Origin: Methylomagnum ishizawai
GTDB taxonomy: Bacteria > Pseudomonadota > Gammaproteobacteria > Methylococcales > Methylococcaceae
Length of the DNA: 64,000 nucleotides
Direction: 5' to 3'
Assembly (NCBI RefSeq): GCF_900155475.1
Contig: NZ_FXAM01000001.1
Coordinates: 1,475,501-1,539,500 of the forward strand
Part shown: positions 35,791 to 44,595 of the stretch, piece by piece
Position numbering within the stretch: the stretch's first letter is position 1
How the letters are laid out: each line of letters starts with the position of its first letter
Position numbers and translations under genes: made by a program
Notes under the pieces: generated by a model
Databases searched by the model: none
Told to the model about the DNA's origin: nothing
What the model saw: only the letters and a program-made list of their open reading frames with translations

Positions 35791-36429
35791 ATGATTTCCT
35801 CGCCCAAGGCATTTCTATCCACGACCCTTGCCGCGCTGCTGGCATTGCCCGCCGCCGCTTATGCCGGACAGATCGTCCGCGCCACCGATTACGGTGTGGG
35901 GTTCGGTTCCCTGTGGTTTTCCGATGGTTCGGCGTGGCGGTTGCTCGGTCCGACGCAGGTTTACAACACCACCACCGATTTCGTCGGCACCTATGCCGGG
36001 GCCACGCTGGTGGCCCAGGTCGTGTTCCCCGCCAATTCGCTGCGGGTGGGGGATGCCTTGTCGCTGGTGATCCGCACGGTGAAATCGGGGACCGCCGATG
36101 CGTTCGCCCGGAATATCCGGTTCGGCGGCACCGGGGATATAGGCACCGATAGCAGCGTCTTTTCACTTGGGTATGGGTCCACCAACACCCATACCGCCGA
36201 GAATCCGCGCCTCAAGATCGTTTCGGCCACGTCGATCCGGGTCACGACCATTGGCTCAACCGCTTCGTTCAGCGGCGGCACGTCCACCGTGGGCGCGACC
36301 GATACCACGATCCCGGACATCGCCGCGAACAATAGCTACCTCAGTATCACCTTCAACAAGAACGCCGGGTCGGCGGGAGAAACCCTGACGACCAAGGAAT
36401 TGACGATCATCCACCATCCCGGACCCTGA
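35791..36429 (+). CDS. Exported beta-rich protein encoded within the virion gene cluster
   Basis: 212 residues. The first 26 residues are a textbook signal peptide (AFLSTTLAALLALPAAAYAG; cleavage after AYA). The mature part is polar, beta-rich and Thr/Ser/Gly rich (YNTTTDFVGTYAGATLVAQV, TDSSVFSLGYGSTNTHTAEN). Virion proteins normally lack Sec signals, so this may be a lysogenic-conversion factor or an envelope protein acting before lysis, unless the leader is retained in the particle. It is spaced 3 bp from its upstream neighbour and clearly in the same operon. Confidence 0.65.
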   Translation: MISSPKAFLSTTLAALLALPAAAYAGQIVRATDYGVGFGSLWFSDGSAWRLLGPTQVYNTTTDFVGTYAGATLVAQVVFPANSLRVGDALSLVIRTVKSGTADAFARNIRFGGTGDIGTDSSVFSLGYGSTNTHTAENPRLKIVSATSIRVTTIGSTASFSGGTSTVGATDTTIPDIAANNSYLSITFNKNAGSAGETLTTKELTIIHHPGP

Positions 36430-36434
36430 CCATC

Positions 36435-36791
36435 ATGCAGAACGTCAAGACACCCGCCGAACGTGACGCCCTCAAGCCGGTCCTGGCCGTCCATGTGGAG
36501 GCGGATGATTCCTGGGATTGCTACCTGCCGGGGGATGAACTACCGGCGATGCCGTCGCCTTTGGATAGCATCGTGGCGACTCCCAGCCAGTTCCGGCTCG
36601 CCTTGTTGCAAAGCGGCTTGCTGGATGCGGTCGAGGCTTATGTCGCTACCCAGCCGCGCCCGACCCAGATCGAGTATGAGTACGCCCCGCAAATCCATTC
36701 CCAGAATCCTTTGATCGTTGCCGCCGCCCAGGCGTTGGGGCTGACGGACGGGCAGCGGTTGGCGCTGTTCCAGTTGGCGGTGACGTTGTGA
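36435..36791 (+). CDS. Hypothetical tail-region protein
   Basis: 118 residues: an N-terminal part with VLAVHVEADDSWDCYLPGDE and a helical C-terminal half (SQFRLALLQSGLLDAVEAYV, then IVAAAQALGLTDGQRLALFQ) resembling short C-terminal tail-assembly modules. It overlaps the next GTG start. No function recognised. Confidence 0.6.
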   Translation: MQNVKTPAERDALKPVLAVHVEADDSWDCYLPGDELPAMPSPLDSIVATPSQFRLALLQSGLLDAVEAYVATQPRPTQIEYEYAPQIHSQNPLIVAAAQALGLTDGQRLALFQLAVTL

Positions 36792-37393
36792 CCACCGCCG
36801 CCACGATCATCGACAACGACATCAGCCCGGTGCTGAACGACACCGCCGCGACGTTTTGGAGCGCCGCCGAGCGGCTGGCCGCGCTGAATCTGGCTGTGCT
36901 GGCGGTGGTGGCGATGCGGCCCGACCAGTTCGCCACCAATCAAGATGTGGCCCTGGTAGCCGGGTATCTGCAAAACATCCCGGCGGATGGGTTGGCCTTC
37001 GTCGATGTCCTGGGGGTGCAGCGGCGTGACTTGGAGATGGCGAACCGGATGAACCCGGATTGGCGGACGGCGGCGGCGGGGGCGACACGGGCGGTGTTGT
37101 TCGATCCGCGCAATCCCAGGCAGTTCATGGTATTTCCGCCCGCGATGGCGGGGGCGACGGTGCCCCTGGTCTACGTGAAAACGCCTGCGGCCTTGGCGTC
37201 CACCGCCGACACGGTGCCGGTACCGGAGCCGTTCCGGCCCGCGCTGGCGGCCTATGCGCTGGGGGTGTTGTTTTCCAAGGACATCGCGGGGGCCAAGGGG
37301 CCGGGGTATTTCCAGTTGTTCCAAGCCTTGATGGGCGGCAAGGTGCCGGTGGACGCCGCGATGGCGCAGCCGGTGCCCACGGCGGAGGCGTAG
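36788..37393 (+). CDS. Adaptor-like protein, paralogue 1
   Basis: 201 residues from a GTG overlapping the previous stop. It is the first of three tandem paralogues: compare its VVAMRPDQFATNQDVALVAG, MANRMNPDWRTAAAGATRAV and LFDPRNPRQFMVFPPAMAGA with matching segments of the next gene. This family (DUF6682-like phage adaptor) is thought to form a ring near the portal/tail. This copy has the most divergent N-terminus of the set. Confidence 0.65.
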   Translation: MTTAATIIDNDISPVLNDTAATFWSAAERLAALNLAVLAVVAMRPDQFATNQDVALVAGYLQNIPADGLAFVDVLGVQRRDLEMANRMNPDWRTAAAGATRAVLFDPRNPRQFMVFPPAMAGATVPLVYVKTPAALASTADTVPVPEPFRPALAAYALGVLFSKDIAGAKGPGYFQLFQALMGGKVPVDAAMAQPVPTAEA

Positions 37394-37397
37394 CGGT

Positions 37398-38012
37398 ATG
37401 GCGATGACGGCGGGCGGAATCATCGGTCAGGCGCGGGGGGTCTTGTTGGACCAGATCGGCCTGGATTACCCGGATGCGGAGTTGCTGGCCTGGGCCAACG
37501 AGGCGGCGCGGGAGGTGGCGAACCTCCGGCCCGATTTGGCCGTGGTGATCGAGGAGATGGACTTAGTGGTGGGCACCCTGCAAACCATTCCGGCCAGCGG
37601 GGTGCGATTTTGGAATTTGCTCCGTAATTCCGCCGGGCCGGGCGTGCAGCATTTGGATAAGGCCGAGGTGGAGCGGTTCAATCCGGGATGGGCGGCGGCG
37701 GTGGCCTCGGCCACGGTGAAGGGGTTTTTCCATGATCCGCGCACGCCCACGGTGTTCGAGGTGTTCCCGCCGAATACCGGCGCGGGGCGGGTGTTGTGCG
37801 CCTATACGAGGGTTCCGGCGGCGATGGCGTCCTTGTCCGACCCGTGGCCGCTGCCGGATTTGTACGCGGGTCCGGCGGTGGATTGGGTGTTGTTCCGGGC
37901 GTTCTCGAAAGACCCCAGGGCGCGGGCGGTGGGGGCCGGGTATCTGGCGGCGTTCGATCACCGGATGGGCGGCAAGGCCCAGGTGGATATGGCGGCGGAG
38001 GCGGCGCGATGA
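37398..38012 (+). CDS. Adaptor-like protein, paralogue 2 (most complete copy)
   Basis: 204 residues with the full family pattern: an N-terminal helix pair (LLDQIGLDYPDAELLAWANE, then AAREVANLRPDL), central GVRFWNLLRN, KAEVERFNPGW, FFHDPRTPTVFEVFPP and a C-terminal helix ending AFDHRMGGKA. A GGAGG is present upstream. It provides the reference against which the split third copy can be read. Its stop overlaps the start of that copy. Confidence 0.7.
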   Translation: MAMTAGGIIGQARGVLLDQIGLDYPDAELLAWANEAAREVANLRPDLAVVIEEMDLVVGTLQTIPASGVRFWNLLRNSAGPGVQHLDKAEVERFNPGWAAAVASATVKGFFHDPRTPTVFEVFPPNTGAGRVLCAYTRVPAAMASLSDPWPLPDLYAGPAVDWVLFRAFSKDPRARAVGAGYLAAFDHRMGGKAQVDMAAEAAR

Positions 38013-40897
38013 CGGTATCGGCGGGCGAGTTGGTGGCGCGGGCGTCCACGTTGGTGTTGGACTCGATCAATGCGCGGTTCACGGAGGCGGAGTGGTTGGC
38101 GTGGCTGAACGATGCCCAGCGGGAGATCGTGAACCTGCGGCCCGAGGCCAATACCGTGGTCGCGGTGGGCAGGCTGGACCCCGGCGTGCGCCAGGTGTTG
38201 CCGGACGATGCGGTCCGGCTGGTGGATGTGCCGCGCAACCTCCGCGCCGTCGCCGTGCCATCCCTGGCTATCGCCGCGGTCGATGCCGACCGGGTGGAGG
38301 GCGATGGCGGCGCGACCGGTTTCGTCTTCGCCGTGACGCTTTCCGCCGTGGCGGCGGGCGATGTTTTTGTCGATTGGGGCGTGGCCGGGTCGGGCGGGCA
38401 TCCGGCGGACGCCGCCGATTTCGTCGATGGGGTTTTCCCCGCCGGGACGCTGACGATCCCCGCCGGGCAAGCTTCCGGCGTCATCACGGTGCCGGTCCAG
38501 GGGGATACGGCGGTGGAAAGCGACGAGGGCTTCGCCGTGACCCTATCCAATCCGGTGGGGGCCACGATAGCGGTCGCCACCGCGTTTGGCACGATCATCA
38601 ACGACGATGCCAATGAGCCGAACCTGTTGATCGCGACGCCGGGCACGCTGGCTTTCACCGCCGACTTCGGGGCGACCTATACCCATATCGGCTATCCCGC
38701 CGGGGTCAATCCGCCCTTCGTGTCGATGGCGTCGGATTTGGCGGGCGGGATACTGGCGGCGTACAACCTGCCCGAAGCCGCCGGGATGGGGTTGGCCTAT
38801 TCCACGGACTATGGGCAAACCTGGGCGGTGGTCGGCGCGGGGCCGGGTATCGCGACGCCCGACAGCGCCTGTGTGCGGTTCGGGGCCGGGCCGCTTTGGG
38901 TGGTTTTCGCCACGGATGCCACCGGGGCCGTTTATTCGGCCAGCGACCCCTTGGGCGCTTGGACCGCCCATGCTGCGCTGACGGAAAGCTTGCCGATAGT
39001 GGATATGGTCTACTCGCCGTTCGGTTATTGGGTCGCGTTGATGAGCGGGCCGCTGGTCGCTTTGCAAAGCACCACCGATTTCGAGGGCTGGACCGTGGTG
39101 GCCAATAGTCATGGAGGTTCGGCCACGGTGCATTTGGATGATGTCGAGGTGGGGGCCGCTGGACGGTCCATCGCGGCCAATGACGACGCCACCCTGGCGA
39201 TTGTCCAGCCGGTGGCGAATCCTTGGTTGGGGTTGGTCATGGATGCTTTCGATAGGCCCGATCCCCCGGTTGGTTTTGGGATGGGACCGGCCCTTACCGA
39301 CCAGGATCAACCGCCTTTCTATTACGACACCGAATCTCCCGGCGTGGTCGGTAGTCTGATATGCCCGAATTTGCGTAGGACGGGTTTGGATTGCATGGGC
39401 GGCGTAAGGGATATTGTTTATGAAGATGCCAGCGCATTCCATACTTTTGTGGATGGAAACGCGATAAGCTTTGGGCATGGATTGCAGAATGGGAGCGGCC
39501 TGCTCATTTTCTCGTCAACTTTTTCGACCCAGGAGTTCACGGTATATTGGAATGGCAGTAACAGCTACCATGGGCCATTCACGGGTTTGGATGCCGTGGA
39601 TTTGACTGTGAACGGGGCCACGGGTATCTATCTCGATGTGCGTTCCATCGATGTCGGGGATATGATAACGGTGACCCTTTGGTCGGACTCGGGTTTCAAC
39701 ACGGCGAGCAGTGGTTATACCTATACAGCGGGGGCCGCCCAACCGTTTTTCGAGTTCGCCTCTTTCGCGGGGATCGATCCCACGAATATAAGCGCCATTG
39801 CTTTGAATGTGGTTTGTGGCGCGGAGGATAGGCTAAATTCTTCATTTTCGCTGGCGTCCATCTCGGCTACCAGGGGATTGCCGGATAAGCTATTGATCGA
39901 TAATTTTCAAGAACCCCCCCTGGAGCAGGTGATTGTATTCGACGGCGATACCCCCACCACCGCCGACGAAAGCGTATACGATGTGGTGGATACCGCGTTG
40001 GGTGGGTATCGCGGCCTGCGTATGTACTTCGGTGGCGATCCGGTTACCCTGGGTGATCGCACCTGCACACTGGTGGCGGGCGGTTTGGGGACTTTGGCTT
40101 TTATCCCGGTCGAGGAAACCTTTGGGCTTGAAGTGGTGACTATCGAATCCCTATGGAATGGCCCGGATGGTTTCGACGGCGTATTCGCCGGTCTTGGCGC
40201 TATCGACCTGACCGCTACCGAGGGGAATGGTATTTATGTGGAGAATACCGAAGCGCAACCGGCCACCTTGACTATTTGGAGTGGTGGCGGGGCTGTTTCC
40301 CATTCGGTCAGCGGGACGCAAGCCCCTATTAGAAGACAAGATTCCGGTAACGGTTTCCAGTTCTTCAATTTCTCGCTATTCACCGGGGCGGGTGTGGACT
40401 TGACCGAGGTCAGCGCCATCCGGTTATCCTGGACGGTACTGATCGGACTGCCACAAAATGTACCCCGGATATCGGTGCGATACCTGTCCGATAAGGCGGG
40501 GGTGTTATCCACCACGGATGGGATGAATTGGGAAGTATATAGCGCCACAACGATAGACAGCACTTTCCCCGACCCATCGGTACCGATGGACGTATTACGC
40601 GCCCAACGTAGTGGGCTGGCGGGTGGCTTTATCGGTGTGCCACGCTCGGGCACTCCGTTACCCGCCGTCTCCTATGGGGTGGGGGGCGTACCCGATTTTG
40701 GATATTCTTGGAATATGTGGGATGCGGATAGTCCCGCCACGGACTATTACGAAGGTATCCAGCCCGTGGCGGACAGTTTCGTCATGATCGGCGGCGGACG
40801 GCTTTATCGCCAGACTGGCAGCGCGGCTTGGTCGATCCTGCCGGATGCCGGGGTGGATGCGGGGGATCATCCCCGCTCCCTGGTCGCCATCCGCTGA
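38009..40897 (+). CDS. N-terminal adaptor fragment fused to Calx-beta, BNR-like propeller and tandem beta-sandwich domains
   Basis: 962 residues. Residues 1-78 are the N-terminal half of adaptor paralogue 3 (INARFTEAEWLAWLNDAQRE, then DAVRLVDVPRNL). Residues ~80-200 form a Calx-beta-like domain (DRVEGDGGATGFVFAVTLSA onward, ending GTIINDDANE). Residues ~205-405 carry BNR/sialidase-like propeller repeats (GLAYSTDYGQTWAVVGAG, LQSTTDFEGWTVVANS). Residues ~409-625 and ~628-828 are two copies of a beta-sandwich. Residues ~829-962 return to BNR repeats (GVLSTTDGMNWEVYSAT). It may be a surface-exposed or receptor-binding extension. The sandwich part is visibly lower in GC with less biased codons. 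Confidence 0.75.
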   Translation: MTVSAGELVARASTLVLDSINARFTEAEWLAWLNDAQREIVNLRPEANTVVAVGRLDPGVRQVLPDDAVRLVDVPRNLRAVAVPSLAIAAVDADRVEGDGGATGFVFAVTLSAVAAGDVFVDWGVAGSGGHPADAADFVDGVFPAGTLTIPAGQASGVITVPVQGDTAVESDEGFAVTLSNPVGATIAVATAFGTIINDDANEPNLLIATPGTLAFTADFGATYTHIGYPAGVNPPFVSMASDLAGGILAAYNLPEAAGMGLAYSTDYGQTWAVVGAGPGIATPDSACVRFGAGPLWVVFATDATGAVYSASDPLGAWTAHAALTESLPIVDMVYSPFGYWVALMSGPLVALQSTTDFEGWTVVANSHGGSATVHLDDVEVGAAGRSIAANDDATLAIVQPVANPWLGLVMDAFDRPDPPVGFGMGPALTDQDQPPFYYDTESPGVVGSLICPNLRRTGLDCMGGVRDIVYEDASAFHTFVDGNAISFGHGLQNGSGLLIFSSTFSTQEFTVYWNGSNSYHGPFTGLDAVDLTVNGATGIYLDVRSIDVGDMITVTLWSDSGFNTASSGYTYTAGAAQPFFEFASFAGIDPTNISAIALNVVCGAEDRLNSSFSLASISATRGLPDKLLIDNFQEPPLEQVIVFDGDTPTTADESVYDVVDTALGGYRGLRMYFGGDPVTLGDRTCTLVAGGLGTLAFIPVEETFGLEVVTIESLWNGPDGFDGVFAGLGAIDLTATEGNGIYVENTEAQPATLTIWSGGGAVSHSVSGTQAPIRRQDSGNGFQFFNFSLFTGAGVDLTEVSAIRLSWTVLIGLPQNVPRISVRYLSDKAGVLSTTDGMNWEVYSATTIDSTFPDPSVPMDVLRAQRSGLAGGFIGVPRSGTPLPAVSYGVGGVPDFGYSWNMWDADSPATDYYEGIQPVADSFVMIGGGRLYRQTGSAAWSILPDAGVDAGDHPRSLVAIR

Positions 40898-40913
40898 GCC
40901 TTGGGAGGAAAAG

Positions 40914-41369
40914 ATGGCGGTTACGGTTGTTTTGGACGCCGCCGGGTTCGATCCGGGGCCGGGCATCGCCTTGACCGAGATGGAGACCCTCCGTGCCTAC
41001 CGCCCGGATTGGCCGATGGATGCGCCCGCCGATAGGGTCGAGAACTATATGTACGACGAGCGCAAGCCCACCTTGTTCTATGTGTATCCGCCCGCGACGG
41101 AGGATGCCCATGTCGAAATCGTCTATGTGCGGAATCCTACGCCCTGCGTCGGTCTGGACAGCGGTTTCGCCTTGCCGGATGCCTACGCCAACGCGGCCTT
41201 GTATTACATGCTGATGCGGGCGGCGGAGAAGGCGCAACGGTTCGATGTGGCGCGGGGGTTCGGGGAGCAGTATAGGGCAGCGCTACAGGTGCGGGCGGTG
41301 AACGATTTGCGCGGGTCGCCGAATCTGCGGAACCAGGGCGGCGCGGGCGTGCCGGGGCTGGGCGGCTGA
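40914..41369 (+). CDS. C-terminal half of adaptor paralogue 3
   Basis: 151 residues with its own GGGAGG ribosome binding site. It aligns with the C-terminal two-thirds of paralogue 2: EMETLRAYRPDW against KAEVERFNPGW, MYDERKPTLFYVYPPATEDA against FFHDPRTPTVFEVFPPNTGA, and a shared helix region (NAALYYMLMRAAEKAQRFDV). The missing N-terminal part is found at residues 1-78 of the gene immediately upstream, so the two are the separated ends of one ancestral gene. It may still assemble with the other fragment. Confidence 0.7.
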   Translation: MAVTVVLDAAGFDPGPGIALTEMETLRAYRPDWPMDAPADRVENYMYDERKPTLFYVYPPATEDAHVEIVYVRNPTPCVGLDSGFALPDAYANAALYYMLMRAAEKAQRFDVARGFGEQYRAALQVRAVNDLRGSPNLRNQGGAGVPGLGG

Positions 41370-43696
41370 TGCCACTCATCCGCTTTTCCGGGTTCAAGGG
41401 CGAAGCGCCCCGCGTCGCGCCACACCAGTTGCCGCCGGGCTTCGCCCAGACGGCGCTGGATGTGGATTTGCGGCGGGGGATGCTGGAACCCCTGCGCGAT
41501 CCGGCCACGATCCTGGCCGGGGTAGGCGCGGCGACAACCCTGTTCCTGCATTCCTCCGGGAAGTGGCTGTTGTGGACGGACCCGGTGAACGTGGTCGAGG
41601 GGGTGGTGGCGGCGGATGCCACGGGCCGGGTGTTCTGGACCGATGGGGATTATCCGAAGCAGTCGAACACGGCCTTGCTGGACATCGCCGGGGATTACGC
41701 GGTGGACACGGTGAACTTCCACCGGCTGGGGGTGCCCGCGCCGGACGCCGCGCCGGTCGTGACCGTCGCCGAGGATGCGCCCGAGGGTTATGGCGTCGAG
41801 CGCACCTTCGTGTATTGCTGGACGCACCGGGCCACCTTGGGCGGTCTGTCGGCCCCAGTCACGGTGATGGTGGGGCCGGGGCGGTCGGCCCATATCTTTG
41901 GACTGGACGTGGTGCCGCCCACGGTGTTCCCGACCGGGGGCGCGGCGGCGAAGGCCAATAGCTTCAGGAAGTTCCTGTTTGAGTATGACGCCGCCACCGA
42001 CACCTATGTCCTGGTCAAGAAGCTGGCCTATGACGACGACGGTTATACCGACGACGGGGCCGCGCGGGGGACGCGGAAAAAGACGGCGGCGTTCAAACCC
42101 GCCAAGATCGCCGCGCCGACGCCGGGGTGGGGGGTCGATGTGGTGGACGCGGTGCCGGACGCGGCCCATGACCGGGATTATGTGTATTGCTGGCTCTATC
42201 AGGGAGCGGGCGGGGTGTGGTGGCGGACGGACGCGAGCGCGGCGGCGACCGTGGCTGGGGTGAAGGATACGGACGCGGTGGCGGTGTCCGGCATGGCGCA
42301 GGATTACGCGACGCCGTTCCCGGACGGGGCGCATGGCATCCGCAAGATGGTGTTCCGCACCGATGGCGATGGGGATTTGCGCCTGGTCGCCAAGATTCCG
42401 AGGAACGCGGCGCAGTGGCGCGACGCCAAGCCCACGGAGAAGTTGGGCCGCAAGATCGGCCATTGGCCGGTGGGCCTGACCGGTGCCCCGGCCACGCCCA
42501 CGGCGGAGATCGTGAGTGAGGCGGATACGGAGGTGGTGTCGGTGGCCTATGTCCAAACCTGGGTGACGGGTTGGGGTGAGGAGTCCGCGCCGTCACTGGT
42601 CTCGAATACCCTCGACCTGTACCCGTGGCAGGAGGCGTCGGTCGCGACGGCCACCGCCGCGCCCAGCGGCTACGACAACATCACGCAAAAACGGCTGTAC
42701 CGGGCGGACGTGACCGGGACGTTCCGGCTGGCGACCACGCTGGATTTGGCGGTGGGGGATTGGGTGGACGCCTTGGCCGATGAAGACCTGGGCGACCCTA
42801 TCGAAACCACGTTGTGGGATGCGCCGCCGGACGATTTGCAAGGGCTGGCGGGGTTGCCCAACGGGGTGTTGGCCGGGTTCGCCGGGAACCAAGTGCTGTT
42901 TTCCGAGACGGATGTGCCCTATGCGTGGCCGGTGGCCTACCGCTATACCGTGGCCGCGCCCGTGGTGGCGCTGGCGGTGGTGGATGGGGGCGTGCTGGTG
43001 TTGACGGAGGGACGGCCCTATCTGTGCCGGGGCTTCGATCCGGCGGCGGCGGTGCCGGAGTTGATCCGGGAGCGGGCGGCGTGCGTGTCGGCGCGGTCGG
43101 TGGTGGATATGGGCGGCTGGGCCATGTGGGCTTCGCCGGATGGGTTGATGTCCACCCGGTCGGGTGCCCCGGCGCTGGAAACGGCGGGCCTTTTGACCCG
43201 CGAGCAGTGGCAGGCATTCGCGCCTTCAACCCTAGTGGGTGGATTTTGGCAGGGCCGGTATGTGGGGTTCTACGACGACGGGGAAGCGCCCGCGGCGTTT
43301 GTGTTCGACCTGGAAGGCGGGTTTCTCGCCCTGGTGGAAGTAGCGGCGGATGCGTGCTGGAACGATGCGGCCACGGATCGGCTGTTCGTGGTGGCCGGGG
43401 GCGACCTGGGGGCGTGGAACGAAGGCGCGGCCAAGGCTTTTATTTGGAAGTCGGGCCGGGCGCTGGTCGATGCGGCCATGACGCCACTGTGTGCGCGGGT
43501 GGATGCGGAGGCCTATCCGGTGTTGTTCAAGCTGTATGCCGATGGGGCGCTGAAATTGACGCAGAGCGTGGCGGACAACCGGGCCTTCCGGTTGCCGGGC
43601 GGCTACCGGGCGTTTGGGTTTGAGGTTGAAATCGGCGGCACCGTGCAGGTGCGGCAGGCGGTGGTGGCTTCGACGATGGCGGAGTTGGCGGGATGA
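41369..43696 (+). CDS. Tail nozzle/hub protein (T7 gp12-like by inference)
   Basis: A 775-residue, almost wholly beta protein starting MPLIRFSGFKGEAPRVAPHQ, then LPPGFAQTALDVDLRRG, the standard opening of a large podoviral tail protein. Repeats of about 60-90 residues (GYGVERTFVYCWTHRATLGG; DYVYCWLYQGAGGVWWRTD; VSVAYVQTWVTGWGEESAPS) suggest fibronectin-like or propeller blades. Size and location after the adaptors resemble T7 gp12 (794 residues), but sequence alone does not prove it. The start shares one base with the previous stop. Confidence 0.7.
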   Translation: MPLIRFSGFKGEAPRVAPHQLPPGFAQTALDVDLRRGMLEPLRDPATILAGVGAATTLFLHSSGKWLLWTDPVNVVEGVVAADATGRVFWTDGDYPKQSNTALLDIAGDYAVDTVNFHRLGVPAPDAAPVVTVAEDAPEGYGVERTFVYCWTHRATLGGLSAPVTVMVGPGRSAHIFGLDVVPPTVFPTGGAAAKANSFRKFLFEYDAATDTYVLVKKLAYDDDGYTDDGAARGTRKKTAAFKPAKIAAPTPGWGVDVVDAVPDAAHDRDYVYCWLYQGAGGVWWRTDASAAATVAGVKDTDAVAVSGMAQDYATPFPDGAHGIRKMVFRTDGDGDLRLVAKIPRNAAQWRDAKPTEKLGRKIGHWPVGLTGAPATPTAEIVSEADTEVVSVAYVQTWVTGWGEESAPSLVSNTLDLYPWQEASVATATAAPSGYDNITQKRLYRADVTGTFRLATTLDLAVGDWVDALADEDLGDPIETTLWDAPPDDLQGLAGLPNGVLAGFAGNQVLFSETDVPYAWPVAYRYTVAAPVVALAVVDGGVLVLTEGRPYLCRGFDPAAAVPELIRERAACVSARSVVDMGGWAMWASPDGLMSTRSGAPALETAGLLTREQWQAFAPSTLVGGFWQGRYVGFYDDGEAPAAFVFDLEGGFLALVEVAADACWNDAATDRLFVVAGGDLGAWNEGAAKAFIWKSGRALVDAAMTPLCARVDAEAYPVLFKLYADGALKLTQSVADNRAFRLPGGYRAFGFEVEIGGTVQVRQAVVASTMAELAG

Positions 43697-44535
43697 GCGC
43701 CCGCCCGCCCAAGATTCCCGGCCTTCCGCAGCCCACGGACCCGCAGTTCGGGCACCGGGTGCGGGAAGCGCTGCAAACCCTGTTGGGCCAGCGTGGCGGG
43801 ACGGCGGGCACGGCGGTGACGGAATCCCGGTTGCAGGAAGCCTTGGCCGGGTTGAAATCGGCGGCGCAGACGGTGACGCAGACGGTTTCGCGGGCGGAGG
43901 TGCTGGCGATGCTGCGCGGGGCCATCAACCAGGACATGCTGGACGACGAGTTGCAGCAGCGCATCGCGGTCGAGGCCGAGGACGAGGAGGGGCTGGCCGA
44001 CCAGCGGGTCGAGGACTTGGAGGACCGGGATTTCGATGAACTGGTGGCGCGGGTGGCGGCGCTGGAAGCCTTCCTGGACGCGGACCGGGCGGCGAACGCG
44101 GTGTTCGCCGGTCCCGCCGCGGGTGGCGCGGCGGTGGCGGGGTTCCGGGGTTTGGTGGTGGCGGATTTGCCCGCCGTGGTGAATCAACGCCCGGTGCGGG
44201 TGGGGTTCGCCGGGACGCCCGTGGGGGGCCAGGTGTTCGGGATCGAGGTGTTCGAGTCGGCCCGCCTGTTCAAGGCCGGGCTGGCGGGATCGGTGGGGCG
44301 CGTGGCCGGGGCCAACCCGGCGGCACCCTACACGGTGGCTTTGACGATCTACGACGGCACCGGGGCGGTCCGGGCGGTGGGCGGCTTCGCCATCGATGCC
44401 GCCGGGGCGTTTTCGTTCGACTGGAGCGGCGATTACACCACGGCGGCGGGGGATTATCTGGTGATGGTGGGGCAGGCCGCGCCGGATGCGGCCCTGTCCA
44501 CCTTCGGGGCGGCGCTGATGGCGTGGACGGCGTAG
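43693..44535 (+). CDS. Tail appendage/fibre-like protein with coiled-coil stem
   Basis: 280 residues. The N-terminal ~50 residues probably dock to the tail (FGHRVREALQTLLGQRGG), residues ~50-130 form a helical or coiled-coil stem (ESRLQEALAGLKSAAQTVTQ; DQRVEDLEDRDFDELVARVA), and residues ~135-280 form a beta-rich head (VGGQVFGIEVFESARLFKAG). Start overlaps the preceding stop. It is much shorter than typical tailspikes and has no catalytic signature, so it may be a short fibre or a baseplate-like protein. Confidence 0.6.
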   Translation: MSARPPKIPGLPQPTDPQFGHRVREALQTLLGQRGGTAGTAVTESRLQEALAGLKSAAQTVTQTVSRAEVLAMLRGAINQDMLDDELQQRIAVEAEDEEGLADQRVEDLEDRDFDELVARVAALEAFLDADRAANAVFAGPAAGGAAVAGFRGLVVADLPAVVNQRPVRVGFAGTPVGGQVFGIEVFESARLFKAGLAGSVGRVAGANPAAPYTVALTIYDGTGAVRAVGGFAIDAAGAFSFDWSGDYTTAAGDYLVMVGQAAPDAALSTFGAALMAWTA

Positions 44536-44595
44536 TTTCGGTCCGCGAACGGCTCTTCTATCCATGGGAATGCCTGCCCAAGACGAGGTGAATCT

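Noticed and set aside
36638-37423. 261-codon minus-strand frame under adaptor paralogue 1
   Set aside because: Shadow frame; the plus-strand protein has clear paralogues next to it.
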